Below, in pieces: positions 54,848-64,000 of a stretch of 64,000 bases of DNA. The notes beneath the pieces were generated by a model. That model was given only the letters and a program-made list of their open reading frames with translations. It was not told the DNA's origin and searched no databases. The stretch is from Solea solea (Eukaryota > Chordata > Actinopteri > Pleuronectiformes > Soleidae): contig NC_081138.1 of the NCBI RefSeq assembly GCF_958295425.1, positions 5,630,302 through 5,694,301 of the forward strand. Reading direction: 5' to 3'. Position 1 is the stretch's first letter; the number at the start of each line of letters is the position of its first letter. Position numbers and translations under genes: made by a program.

Positions 54848-54872
54848 CACACACACACTGTGTGTGTGTGTG
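54848..54872. repeat. Self-complementary (CA)n/(TG)n hairpin
   Basis: CACACACACA, a C, and then TGTGTGTGTGTGTG: the CA run is directly mirrored by a TG run, so ten or more base pairs can fold back almost without a loop. Confidence 0.9.
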
Positions 54873-55720
54873 GCTGCTTAATTATTGATGCTTATGTATT
54901 GCTGATTTTGGTCTTTGTGTTTTCCCCGGTGGATGCTCTTGTAAGGCGGATGGAGGTATTTATCTAACTCAGAGAGTAGGGCTCTATTCCTCATCCTGTC
55001 CACACACACCACTGGGGCCATCCCAATGGATATGACCTCAGCACTGCTGCAGTCAGACACAAACACACACACACAGGAGTTTATGTGTTCATTTACCACC
55101 AAAATTATATACAGGATGATTCGCAAGCAAAAAATAATCATCTGAATCTGAATCAGTTTTATTGCAATATAGGTCTTAAAATAAAGGGATTCCCTCTGTG
55201 TGTTAAGAGACACAGTTCCAAGAAAATACAAATAAAAAAAATCATAATGGCAACAAACGTGTACCCATCGCTGATAATCAATTTCAAAAACATCACCTGG
55301 CCTTAAAACACATGTTCTGTCCAACCCATACTGACTAATTGGGAATCAGTTGATTTACTTAACCAATAAAAAAAATTAAAAAACGAATAATAATAATAAT
55401 AATACTATATAATTTACTCTTTTGTTGACACAGTCATCTCCTAATGTCTTGTGTTTACAGCGTGGCAGGATGTATGACATCCTGATGTCTACAGGAACGA
55501 GTCTGCACGCGACCGCTGGATTTATGCACTTCATCTGAAGTAGTGCAATGGTGCCCTCTTCTGGTGGAAAAGCGTCATTGCTGTTCTGGTTTTTGTGCCC
55601 CTGTTTAACACAAAAAAAACATAATATACAGTAGTAACATAATATACAGTAGATTAACTGCAAATGTGATACTTAGATGGCTGTATTTGTATTTGCATAC
55701 GAAATAATAATAATGATGAT
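54873..55720. other. Non-coding DNA, nothing firm
   Basis: Contains a short (CA)n at 55,064-55,074 and (AAT)n near 55,388. The phrase GTGCAATGGTGCCCTCTTCT, then GGTGGAAAAGCG, near 55,545 looks like a fragment of a dispersed repeat. The 148-codon minus frame (54,878-55,324) crosses simple repeats and has no domain. Confidence 0.4.
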
Positions 55721-55794
55721 TAAATTAAATTAAATTAAATTAACCTGAATTAAATTAAATTAAATTAAATTAAATTAAATTAAATTAAATTAAA
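55721..55794. repeat. (TAAAT)n pentanucleotide microsatellite
   Basis: TAAAT units at 55,721-55,743 and 55,749-55,794, interrupted once by CCTGA. Confidence 0.95.
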
Positions 55795-57079
55795 GGTACA
55801 ATATGCAATATTAGGGGACCACTTTAGTTGTCACAGGGGAGACCACCTTTTTTCTTTGCAACTGAGGTCAGTTAGTTATAATGTAACAAGCAATGTATGT
55901 ACATTGCTTGTTACAGTCATTTTGGAGCATTTAACAGTTACGGAATTACGGCTCGTCATGGAAATGCCAGACCAATTTCAAAACCCTATTTCAAAGCCGT
56001 TTCTAGCCAAAGAGACAGCCGCCTTCAGCTGGATGCTTTAAATGACTTTCTTCCATTACAGAGCAGCCACAGAGTCCTTAGTTGTCCTCATGTTTCACTG
56101 GTGAACTTGTAATTGAACATATTTTTATACAGGAAATCCTGAACTTGCCTCCATGACGATGATAAATGTGTATTTGGGAGTGACGACAACCCCGATTCTG
56201 GTTCCTGAGATGGCAAACAACCCCACTTGAACACATTATCTGGCAGTTCCTGTGGGACTTAAGCGGACCGGCTATCAAAGCAGAAACCCAGATAACAACA
56301 CACAGAAGGAGTGTGATGTCACTATCTGCTCAAAACGTGTCCCTCCGGTTATAAACCCAATTCCCCAACGCTCGGCCATGGGCTGAACATACTCTATATG
56401 GATTACTTGTTTTCTCATATCTCGTGAGGCAAATGTTGTACCTCGCACCTTTAAACTGGTTCTCAATTCCCGACTGTCCCTTTTTGTGACTCTTTTAAAT
56501 GTAGCAACAAAATTGTGTGCTTTCATTCCCAAGCAATAAAGGACCAAACAGGTAAATCCTTTTAAGACCAACCTGTCCCAGGATTCATAAGGCGCTAGCA
56601 ACAAAATGCTTTTCAAAAAGAGAATAACGCAGAAAAAAGAGTCTGGTAAAAATGTCAAAAACTTTATAGTGTATAACTTTGGAACGCAAACAAATTAAAC
56701 GTGTTACATTTGAACTATTGAAAATGAGCTCACGCCATACTGATTAAGTCGAGCCGTTCTGTGTTTCTATCTCGTGCCGCTTAGAGACTTATGCTGCACA
56801 TAAGAAGTGACTGATTTCATGTCACGACAGATGGAGGCCACTTCAACCTTGTGCTAGTAAAGCCAGACAATAGCAAACAGGTGGAAGTATGACTGGAAAC
56901 ACAAAGAAGCATCAACAAAAAGCTTCAGAAGTGAATTCTACTGCTAAAAAAACCCCCCACTCATTCAGCAGTTGCTTCTTGCCACCTCCTGCCCCTGAGC
57001 TGCTGCTACATACACACACATGCTCCCTCAGTCAGGTCTGATCTACAGAATATGTCTGTCTTTTAATTGTAGAACTGTC
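55795..57079. other. Probable old dispersed element followed by unrecognised DNA
   Basis: Starts GGTACAATATGCAATATTAG with GGGACCAC directly after the pentamer array, as at many repeat ends, and contains a long palindrome (separate entry). A 127-codon minus frame (56,275-56,658) has no domain. AACCCCCCAC and other short words carry no information. No gene is seen. Confidence 0.4.
55883..55914. repeat. Perfect palindrome with 15-bp arms
   Basis: GTAACAAGCAATGTA is followed, after TG, by its exact reverse complement TACATTGCTTGTTAC. The loop is only 2 nt, so it should favour cruciform or a back-to-back inverted duplication rather than a normal RNA hairpin. Confidence 0.95.
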
Positions 57080-57200
57080 AAACGGGGTTGAGATGGTTTG
57101 GACATGAGGACAATTAGTGAAACAGATAATGACAGAAGAGATAGGGCAAGATGGAGGCAGACGATCTGCTGTGGTGACCCCTAAAGGGAGAACAACTTTA
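57080..57200 (+). mobile_element. Decayed LINE-type 3' fragment
   Basis: GTTGAGATGGTTTGGACATG, GGCAAGATGGAGGCAGACGA, and TCTGCTGTGGTGACCCCTAA with AGGGAG. In better copies known from fish the first phrase encodes the end of a reverse transcriptase ORF (LRWFGH-like) and the last phrase is the 3' UTR end. Here the frame is broken shortly after the first phrase. The counterpart on the other strand is at 32,524-32,710. Confidence 0.6.
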
Positions 57201-58745
57201 CCCGCTAACTTTAAGTCCATTATCTCCAAAGAACTTGCAGTGTCACAGACAGAAACATCCCTTTTCCTTCTCAACAGGAAACAACCGGGTGGCGACGGTC
57301 CAATTGTCACATAATATAACGCAAATTGAATTATTCCCCACTATCTTTCGGAGGTTGAGCTATTTTGTGAATCCAATCTGTGATCTCAAATAGTCTGACT
57401 AGAGCTTCGCTGTGGAGAAAAACACTCTTTCATCCCACAGTCTTACATTCTCAGGGAGATAAGACAATAAGACCTGTAAGGCCTCCGACAACAGTCTCTG
57501 AGCTGCTCAATAGATCCTATCAAACAGATCCGGTTACACAAGCTCTTGCTCTAAGAAGGTGGAGGACCTCCAAAAACAATATTAGCAGTATTGACATCTT
57601 TAATGTGCAGCAAGGGTCTAATCCCAGAGGCCACAGCACTAATGGGGAAATATTGAGTGTTGCCAGAACAGAGGTTTTTTTCCTAATCTGTCCATTATGT
57701 GCTTTGAACAACCACTTTCACCGAGAGACGAATGTACAGAGATAGATGGGAGACAGTGTGATCAATTTTGATACAATAAAAGGGAGTGATAACTCAAAGT
57801 CAGTCACACTCTTCCAGTGATTAGCGTGTGTCTGTCTAAAAGAATACTATTAAAGTAAGATCTCGGAGCCATTTCCTCTCTCACGCTCGCTTCCTGTATG
57901 GTTTCCTGAGTGATCCAATCAATGCAACCCTTTTCATCTTTCCCTATTTCATCCCTGACTTATTGCGACCCTTAAAAATCATCTCTGTGTCACTCGCCCT
58001 CAAACTTTTTTTTCCTTTTTTTTCCTCCCCCTCTTACTGGCAACCGGGCGTTATCCACATTTTCCGGCAGTCCATTAAGTCCTCCTTTTTACAGCAGAAC
58101 CCAGGGAAGAATGTTTGAGCAGCCACATGCAGGAAAGCAACAACAATAACAACAACAACAAGTCTTCCACTATTTAAGCCTGTGCACAGAGCAGTGTTGC
58201 ACGTTTGACTAAGTAAGAGAACTGGCAGGATGTGCAGAGACTGAGGGAATTGGGGAGCTGGAATTGGGCGATTTAAGAAGACGCATCCAGTTCTCTGATG
58301 CATAACTAAGACAACACTGTGGATCTGTGGTTTTAGCAACACACACAATGCTCTTCTTTAGCCCTGGGCTGTATCTGAGCGCCCTATCTCTCCCCCACAT
58401 CCAGCCGCGCTGGGTCCACACAGTAGCCCAGCCAGCCAGCGGATGGCACTGTAGCCGATGATAACGCTGCATTGTGTCAGGGTTTGGAACAGTGTGCTCT
58501 GCTGCACATTTGTGCTACAGCTGAAGCTGGTGGTGTTGTGTGGTGAGAGGTGTGTGTGTGTGGGGGGTAAAGTGACAACTATAAAGCAATAGAAATTGTA
58601 CTTCATGTAATACAAGTCTGCAACTCAATAAGTGACATTTTCATTTGGAGTAATCCAGACTATTTTCACATGCACCTGTTTGAAATGTTAATCCCAACAT
58701 GAAACCTTTCTGCAAATACAATGCATTTATCAATCTTTGTCAATC
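57201..58745. other. Non-coding DNA, nothing firm
   Basis: A 121-codon plus frame (57,380-57,745) and minus frames at 58,034-58,615 show no recognisable domain. The stretch 57,770-57,960 (CCAGTGATTAGCGTGTGTCT, GTAAGATCTCGGAGCCATTT) and 58,050-58,130 have CNE-like texture. A short (TG)n lies near 58,550. Confidence 0.4.
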
Positions 58746-59025
58746 CCAGGTGACATAAGGCAAAAGGAGAGGTACACCCTGGACAGGTCGCCAGTCCATC
58801 ACAGGGTCAACACATGGGAGACAAACAACCATTCACTCTCACACTCACAACTACAGGCAATTTCCAGTCTCCAAAAACCTCTGCATGTTTTTGGAGTGTG
58901 GGAGGAAACTGGAGAACCTGAAGAAAACCCACACACACATGAGGAGAACATGCAAACTCCATGCATAAAGGCCCTTGTTCCAACCGAGTCATGAACTCGG
59001 GTCTTTTTGCTGCAGGGCTAAAGCT
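58746..59025 (-). repeat. R2 dispersed repeat, near complete
   Basis: GAGGTACACCCTGGACAGGT, CGCCAGTCCATCACAGGGTC, CATTCACTCTCACACTCACA, CTGCATGTTTTTGGAGTGTG, GGAGGAAACTGGAGAACCTG, GAGGAGAACATGCAAACTCC and GAGTCATGAACTCGGGTC form the classic order. It is the best-preserved R2 body in the window. The 85-codon frame over it is not a gene. Confidence 0.85.
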
Positions 59026-60489
59026 CTATAATGTTCTTTCCCCATGGGAAAATGTATCTTGGACTCAAGTGTCTATCATGCTATCTAAATACAAATGCTT
59101 CAAAAGTTGCAGTACAATGAAACAAATGCAAAGTCTGCAACTAATGATTATTATCTTGTTCCGGTCAGTCAAAAAATGTTATTTGTAAAAGCATCCAGAA
59201 TTTAAATTGAAATATTTACAAACAAGGTCAAATAATAGCCCAATAGTATTTAGATGAAGGATGCACTTATAGGCGACTCCTATAAAACGTGATAAAACAT
59301 ATTTTCCCCATAGGAAAATTTAACCTAGACTCAAACGTTTGAGGCCACTCATTGTTTGAGCAAAGCTATAATCACCAGAAATAATGTTTTTTTTTTCGGA
59401 ACCACTTTATTGAAACACACCCGGTGAGACACTAGAACAACAGCATGGCCCTGGTTCTCTTAAACTGGAGCTCTAATTAGTGTTATTGGGAAAAAAAGCA
59501 TTTTTTGACCTACTATTTCATGTCGGCAAATATCCGCTGTGAAACAGGTCGATTACAACAGGTTTATTCAAGACAAGGCTAATTATTATATACACATGTA
59601 TGAGTTCGACCAGGGGTGTCAAAGTCAATTATAAGAGGGAGCCACAATTGTCCAAATTGAGGGCAGACAAGGTCAAATAATATACAATTCAGAACAAGGC
59701 AAGTTTATATATTAAATAAAGGGAAAAATATCAATAAGTCTCAAGAGATTAAAACTGAAAAACAGATGCCGTATAAAAACTCCACAAGTGTGTGAGTGAT
59801 GAACCAGAGGTGTCTACTGCTAGGGCTTGATAAGCTGATTGGAGGCAGGACCGTGACTGTTTTATGCTAATACAATGAAGCACAGTAAAGTCCAAAAGTT
59901 ACCATCTCTACAAAAAAAGACGTGCTAAAAATGGTTTCTCACAGCAAAACTCATCCATTAAAGTTATATATGAGTATCAGCTCCATCAAGAATGACTCGA
60001 TCTCAGTGAAACTGCAGTAAACACTGTCAGATATTCACTTTTTTTTGTCAGCGAAGTGTCCATCATAAATGATTCAGCTCTATGAGCCGTCAGTTAAGTG
60101 AACAATGGGCGCTCGTCTTCACTCGTTTTTTTACGCTATCATATTGATTGAACGTAAATGGAATGCACAAGTGTAATACGAGCTAAAAATGTGTCATGTC
60201 TTTGAAATTATGGTATTCTGGAAATGCTAATGATAGTATCATAACACTGGATGATAATTTAAGTGATAGATGTGAGTGCATATACCATCAGTGGCCATAA
60301 AACGCCCATTACTACTACAAATTCCTCATAATTGACAGCTGATAAGCAACCTGTCAGTCACATGGGTGATATCGCAGCAGCTGAGAGTCAAAAGAATCAA
60401 AGGACAGCGTCAAAATCTGTTATTCATCAACCGTCATACATTACATTATTAGGAAATATGGAGGGAAGAAATAATCCATTTCAGTCAAT
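59026..60489. other. A+T-rich DNA with a weak internal duplication
   Basis: CCCCATGGGAAAATGTATCT and GGACTCAAGTGTC near 59,040 resemble CCCCATAGGAAAATTTAACC and AGACTCAAACGTT near 59,306. Likewise ACAAGGTCAAATAATAGCCC (59,222) resembles GACAAGGTCAAATAATATAC (59,667). GACCAGGGGTGTCAAAGTCA at 59,609 is a repeat-like phrase. No gene is seen. Confidence 0.45.
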
Positions 60490-60634
60490 ATTAGCAGGTC
60501 TCTTAGGGAAAGCAGTATGCAGTATGGTATTTAATTATAAGCATATAGAGACCTACAGTGTAGTATTGCTCGTTGAGCACGCTAATCCAGTGGTTTGTAG
60601 TGATGTACCACAGCAACCACCAATTAACCAAACC
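60490..60634 (+). repeat. Direct duplication, left copy
   Basis: ATTAGCAGGTCTCTTAGGGA, GCATATAGAGACCTACAG, AATCCAGTGG and ACCACAGCAACCACCAATTA. The same order recurs at 61,042-61,200 (offset 552 bp at the left edge, 567 bp at the right). The two copies flank an R4 transposon remnant. Confidence 0.8.
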
Positions 60635-60663
60635 AACACAAAGGAAGAAGAGGAGGACATGTA

Positions 60664-61041
60664 ATGCTGCGTCCCATTTACATTGGAAGTTGGAACTGGG
60701 AGTTGTGACGAGCTTTGTTGATGTTCCTCCTACAACACAAGCGTCTTCTGAGCCATCTTCCCAATGTTTGGAAACTTGGCTTCGATTAATGAAGCATAAA
60801 ACTCACCCAGTTTACGGGGGGGGGGTTGAACTTCTTGTTTTAAGACAGACTCTCACTGAAGATCAATCAGTTCCAATCGCAACTGCTGTGGCACTGTTTC
60901 AAACCGCAATGGTGTCTTGGCAAATAAGACAGAAAGCCTTTGATTGGACTTTGGGGAAAAAATATCTAGCTGTCCACTCTCTCACTCTCCACGCTCAGCA
61001 ATCACTGTCAACTTTTCCTAGGGTCAGGATCACGTATTTCT
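60664..61041. mobile_element. R4-containing segment between two direct copies
   Basis: Starts near GCTGCGTCCCATTTACATTG with GAAGTTGGAACTGGGAGTTG, the reverse of the R4 cores at 3,838 and 9,050. A 157-codon plus frame (60,573-61,046) spans it but has no domain and begins in the flanking duplicated unit. Right limit uncertain. Confidence 0.45.
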
Positions 61042-61200
61042 ATTAGCAGGTCTCTTAAGGAAAGCAGAAGGCAATATGTGCTATGGGTTTTTGAAAAAAA
61101 GTGATTTAATTACAAGAATATAGAGAGCTACAGAGTTCTTTTTTTTTTGTATTTCTTGTTAATCCATTAATGTACCATAGCAACCACCAATAAACCTCTG
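61042..61200 (+). repeat. Direct duplication, right copy
   Basis: ATTAGCAGGTCTCTTAAGGA, GAATATAGAGAGCTACAG, AATCCATTAATG and ACCATAGCAACCACCAATAA match the left copy, with a T run near 61,139 as the main difference. Confidence 0.8.
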
Positions 61201-61906
61201 TAAAAATGCTGAAAAATAAAACAGGCCCACAAAAACTAAATGTATAAAATACTTTAAATGCAATCAAATATTTTATATGTGTATGTGTGCCTCTGTTGGT
61301 GCGGCAAATATTCCACAATAAAAGTTTTGTTGAAAAAAAAAGAAAAAGGAATTGATTCAGGGAACTGAAACTGTAGAGTGCTTTTACTTTGAAATAGAAA
61401 TGAAAAAAGTGATATGATTGGCCGAGTGTTGTAGTTTACAGTGCATACAATCTGCATTTTACTTAAGGCAGTAAAAGCTGTGCCAAGTACAATACAAAGG
61501 CGAAATGAGGCACTTATCAAAGAGTTTTGATAATAGGTCCAAGTATATATAGGTATATAGTAATAGGTATTTACTAGACAACCCATAAATCAGGAAAAAT
61601 GTCACACAGACATATGTTTTCATCATAAAAGAAATGAACATAGTGGATACTGTAGCATTTTGCCAGATCTCCAGATCCAGAGACGGCGGAGGTTACAGAT
61701 CTGTTTCAATCTGAACGTCTCAGTCGCTCAGAGAGGATTTCAAAGTGTCTTTTGCATCACTCGAATGACAACAACACCGATGACGGATAGACAGAAGTTA
61801 ATTGGAGGTGTTATGCATGAAAATGGCAGCATGAAAGGTGGCAGTCACCTCCATTTATGTTCCTTCTTTGTTTAGATTACTTGTTTTTTTCCGGGATCTA
61901 ACTATA
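61201..61906. other. A+T-rich DNA, nothing recognised
   Basis: Overlapping minus frames at 61,106-61,641 are Phe/Ile/Tyr-rich from A/T-rich sequence. No gene is seen. Confidence 0.5.
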
Positions 61907-61907
61907 G

Positions 61908-61940
<33 letters not shown>

Positions 61941-61970
61941 TGTAGATTATTAATATATATATATAATATC
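61907..61970. repeat. (AT)n microsatellite
   Basis: About fourteen AT units to 61,935, then a second short run TAATATATATATATAATAT near 61,950. Confidence 0.9.
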
Positions 61971-63936
61971 CATGTGGAAGACTTGACTAGAAAATGTCAA
62001 TATAGACATATGTGGATCTGATCTGATTACTTACAATATATAATGTGAACAGTGGGTCAGGAAGATCAGATTCTGATTGGATATTCTTACAAATCCAATT
62101 TGGGCCGCAGTGACTGAAGCATTGGTGTGTTCCGTTTTGAAGTTTGCTGTGATCTAATAAAAAAGCTCAATAAAGAGGAGAAAGATTAACCAGGTGGAAA
62201 CAGTCTAGAATTATCTCAGCATAGGCAGCAATAAGCAATATAATAATAATAATAATAGCAATAATAATTTAGTATGGTCTTGGATCCGTGTTGTGTTCAG
62301 TTGAAAATTGTTGTAATTGGTGTTTAGCGGGGTGCCTTACCATTCGGGGCATGTTCACATTGACAAAACCAGGACATCCCCATCTCGAGTTCTTTGGTTT
62401 TCAAACACATTTGAGGCTGGACCAGTTGAATGTCAGGCACTGATTGATACGAGTTGTTGAAGATGCCTTTTGACCACAATGTCAATAAGTCTCCTTCAGC
62501 TTGACATCAATCACAAGACTTTTATACCAACTGATACTCAGCCCAGAATCTCTCCAAGAGTCCTTTCACTTCATTTGATGTTGAATTTAGTATTAGCTCA
62601 ATGAAAAAAGTGGCCAGGGAGCGATTGTGTTATAAAACAACGCTGAATTCTGTTATTAGTTGGACCTCATTGAGTTGATGATTTCATATCTACAGTAGTT
62701 TTAAGATGTGGTCTAAGCTGCATGGCAGACTTGCTTTCTGAGCTCATTGGCAGTGGTGACTTGCAGGGTGTCATTTTTGTAAAGGCAGTAAATGTCACAG
62801 TCTCGTTCCTCTTTGTTGTACATTTGTGGTTGCAGCCAGTCAAACTCATGATCGTAAAAATCTCTCACAAACACTCCCGGACAAAAATTGCAGTGACTAA
62901 GTATAACACAAGAAATATAACTCAAGTTAGTAAAATGCCGAATTCCTCTCAACGGCAAGCAGGCTTTTTCTCGAAAACAGTTCTTCGGGGGAACAAGGTT
63001 TTTAAAATAAAATCAATATTTTCTTGTCCTTCATTGATACCCACGAGCAGATTATTGCCTCCACCAAGGAAGTAAAGGTTGTGGCCATGTTCGCCTGTCA
63101 AAATGTAACATTTTGATGGTGGGTTCTGGGGCTTTAAATGAAAAACATCCTCTAAAGCATCTTTAACCTCATCTAAACACAAAATCCCACTGTTAAGCAA
63201 GTGTTTTTGGGTCAATCAGAAGAGAAACAACAAAAAAAATCAAAAAGGTCTTTGTGGATATGGACGGGGGCTTGAGTGGTGTCCCTATAGTCATTTCTTT
63301 TCCCCACTAAGCAGCATGCAGAGACTTCGCTGCCCCTCCCTGTGACCTTTAGGAATTTTGCCCTTCTGCCGTTGCTTTGTGTAATCTGACCTTATTAAAC
63401 TTTACTCCAAACCAAGTGGTCACAAATGAGTCAAGCCCTCATCGGAACACCATGTCAGTGCCATTCTTAAATGCAAACGAGAATGGAGGGGACTCATTAA
63501 AGTAAAAATTCAAGTCTGTTAAAGTGTGAGAAAAGAGTGAGGCACAGCATAAAGGGAGAGAGAGATGGGAAAGATGAGGGGGCACGGAGAACAAAGGAGC
63601 AATAGAGAGAAGCAGGCTTTTGACAAAACTTCAGTACACAGACTCATTACTCTTCATCTGTGTGTCTGGATGGCACATCTTTACGCCAAGGCACCTGCCC
63701 GGTGCAGTCTAGCTTGGATTGTGATGTGCTTTAGCAGCCTGAGGGGGAAAGACACCATGCATAATCTCTGTCATTCTCTGTTTGTGTCTCAGTCGCTCTC
63801 TCCAGGGCTTTCTCGCTCTTCCTTTTCCCACACACATAAAAACACAGAACTGTAATTATGTAATTAAGAGCCTGAGTGTCAAGTGAATAGTTATGAGTAA
63901 ATGTATGCACGTGTTTTCTCCTTTCTCCTTTTTTAG
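61971..63936. other. Non-coding DNA, nothing firm
   Basis: Contains an (AAT)n patch near 62,241. ATTGCCTCCACCAAGGAAGT at 63,054 resembles a widespread fish repeat phrase. A 117-codon plus frame (62,722-63,075) and an 88-codon minus frame (62,949-63,215) oppose each other and have no domain. The run 63,400-63,530 and 63,840-63,880 (AACTGTAATTATGTAATTAA) has CNE-like texture. Confidence 0.4.
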
Positions 63937-64000
63937 CACCGGTAACGACATGGGTCTACAGATGGCAAGAAAAAAACTTTCATGAACCACAGAAGAAAAA
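63937..64000 (+). CDS. Possible exon start (partial, runs off the window)
   Basis: A clean splice-acceptor pattern precedes it: the pyrimidine tract TTTTCTCCTTTCTCCTTTTT (63,914-63,933) ends in TAG at 63,934-63,936. Of the three frames after the AG, one stops at once (CAC CGG TAA). One reads TGNDMGLQMARKKLS and stops. One stays open to the end of the window, reading PVTTWVYRWQEKNFHEPQKK. I do not recognise the peptide. Acceptor-like patterns are common by chance and 64 bp is short, so this is only a lead. Confidence 0.15.

Noticed and set aside
60573..61046. 157-codon plus-strand frame as a gene
   Set aside because: It starts inside a duplicated repeat unit, runs across a transposon remnant, and shows no domain. 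Length is within chance for this much DNA.
62949..63215. 88-codon minus-strand frame as a gene
   Set aside because: It overlaps an opposing 117-codon frame and a repeat-like phrase (ATTGCCTCCACCAAGGAAGT), and I recognise no domain.

Overview
The window looks like intergenic or intronic DNA from a teleost fish. The dispersed repeats are fish-typical: a tRNA-derived SINE ending in AAATACAGACCATTTA, a family ending in GATAAAGCGGTAGAAAATG, CA-flanked repeats carrying CCCTAACC and TGTCCCCAC, and short inverted-repeat DNA transposons. (CA)n, (TTA)n and (C)n microsatellites are dense. The species cannot be told from the sequence. I recognise no complete protein-coding gene and no intact RNA gene. 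Nearly all open frames are low-complexity or fall in repeats. The only exon candidate is weak, at the extreme right end (63,937-64,000).

Layout. 1-14,650: A+T-rich DNA with dispersed repeats and several non-repetitive, homeodomain-motif-like blocks that resemble conserved noncoding elements (about 808-1,090, 5,485-6,660, 11,695-11,960, 14,160-14,480), plus a nested-hairpin DNA transposon remnant near 9,250 and an inverted pair of AT-rich repeats at 13,430-13,990. 14,651-26,675: a single 12-kb tandem array of a 38-bp monomer, about 310 copies, with multi-monomer higher-order duplications and two embedded copies of a roughly 139-bp tRNA-like module. 26,676-46,560: more regulatory-looking blocks (27,240-28,680, 31,960-32,400, 37,390-37,900, 40,080-40,720, 41,990-42,330, 44,940-46,560) between SINEs, a 497-bp MITE with CCCTGGTATA termini (35,310-35,806) and simple repeats. 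46,561-64,000: repeat-rich DNA with a 190-bp (TTA)n-type microsatellite, degenerate minisatellites, a perfect 15-bp-arm palindrome (55,883-55,914), a 130-160-bp duplicated segment split by a transposon remnant (60,490-61,200), and the possible exon at the end.

Interpretation. No genes act together here in a way the sequence shows. Scattered CNE-like blocks without coding exons would fit a gene desert or long introns beside a developmental regulator, but that is inference. The standout object is the 38-bp array: its internal duplications all measure n x 38 bp plus the length of known 2- or 4-bp monomer insertions, which is a clear record of repeated unequal exchange or amplification. Family names used below: S1 (tRNA-derived SINE), R2 (GATAAAGCGG-tailed repeat), R3 (CA-flanked CCCTAACC/TGTCCCC repeat), R4 (short DNA transposon with a CCATTTACATTGGAA-type core), R5 (ACTGGGTCGGGACCC repeat). 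These are labels for this window, not database names.
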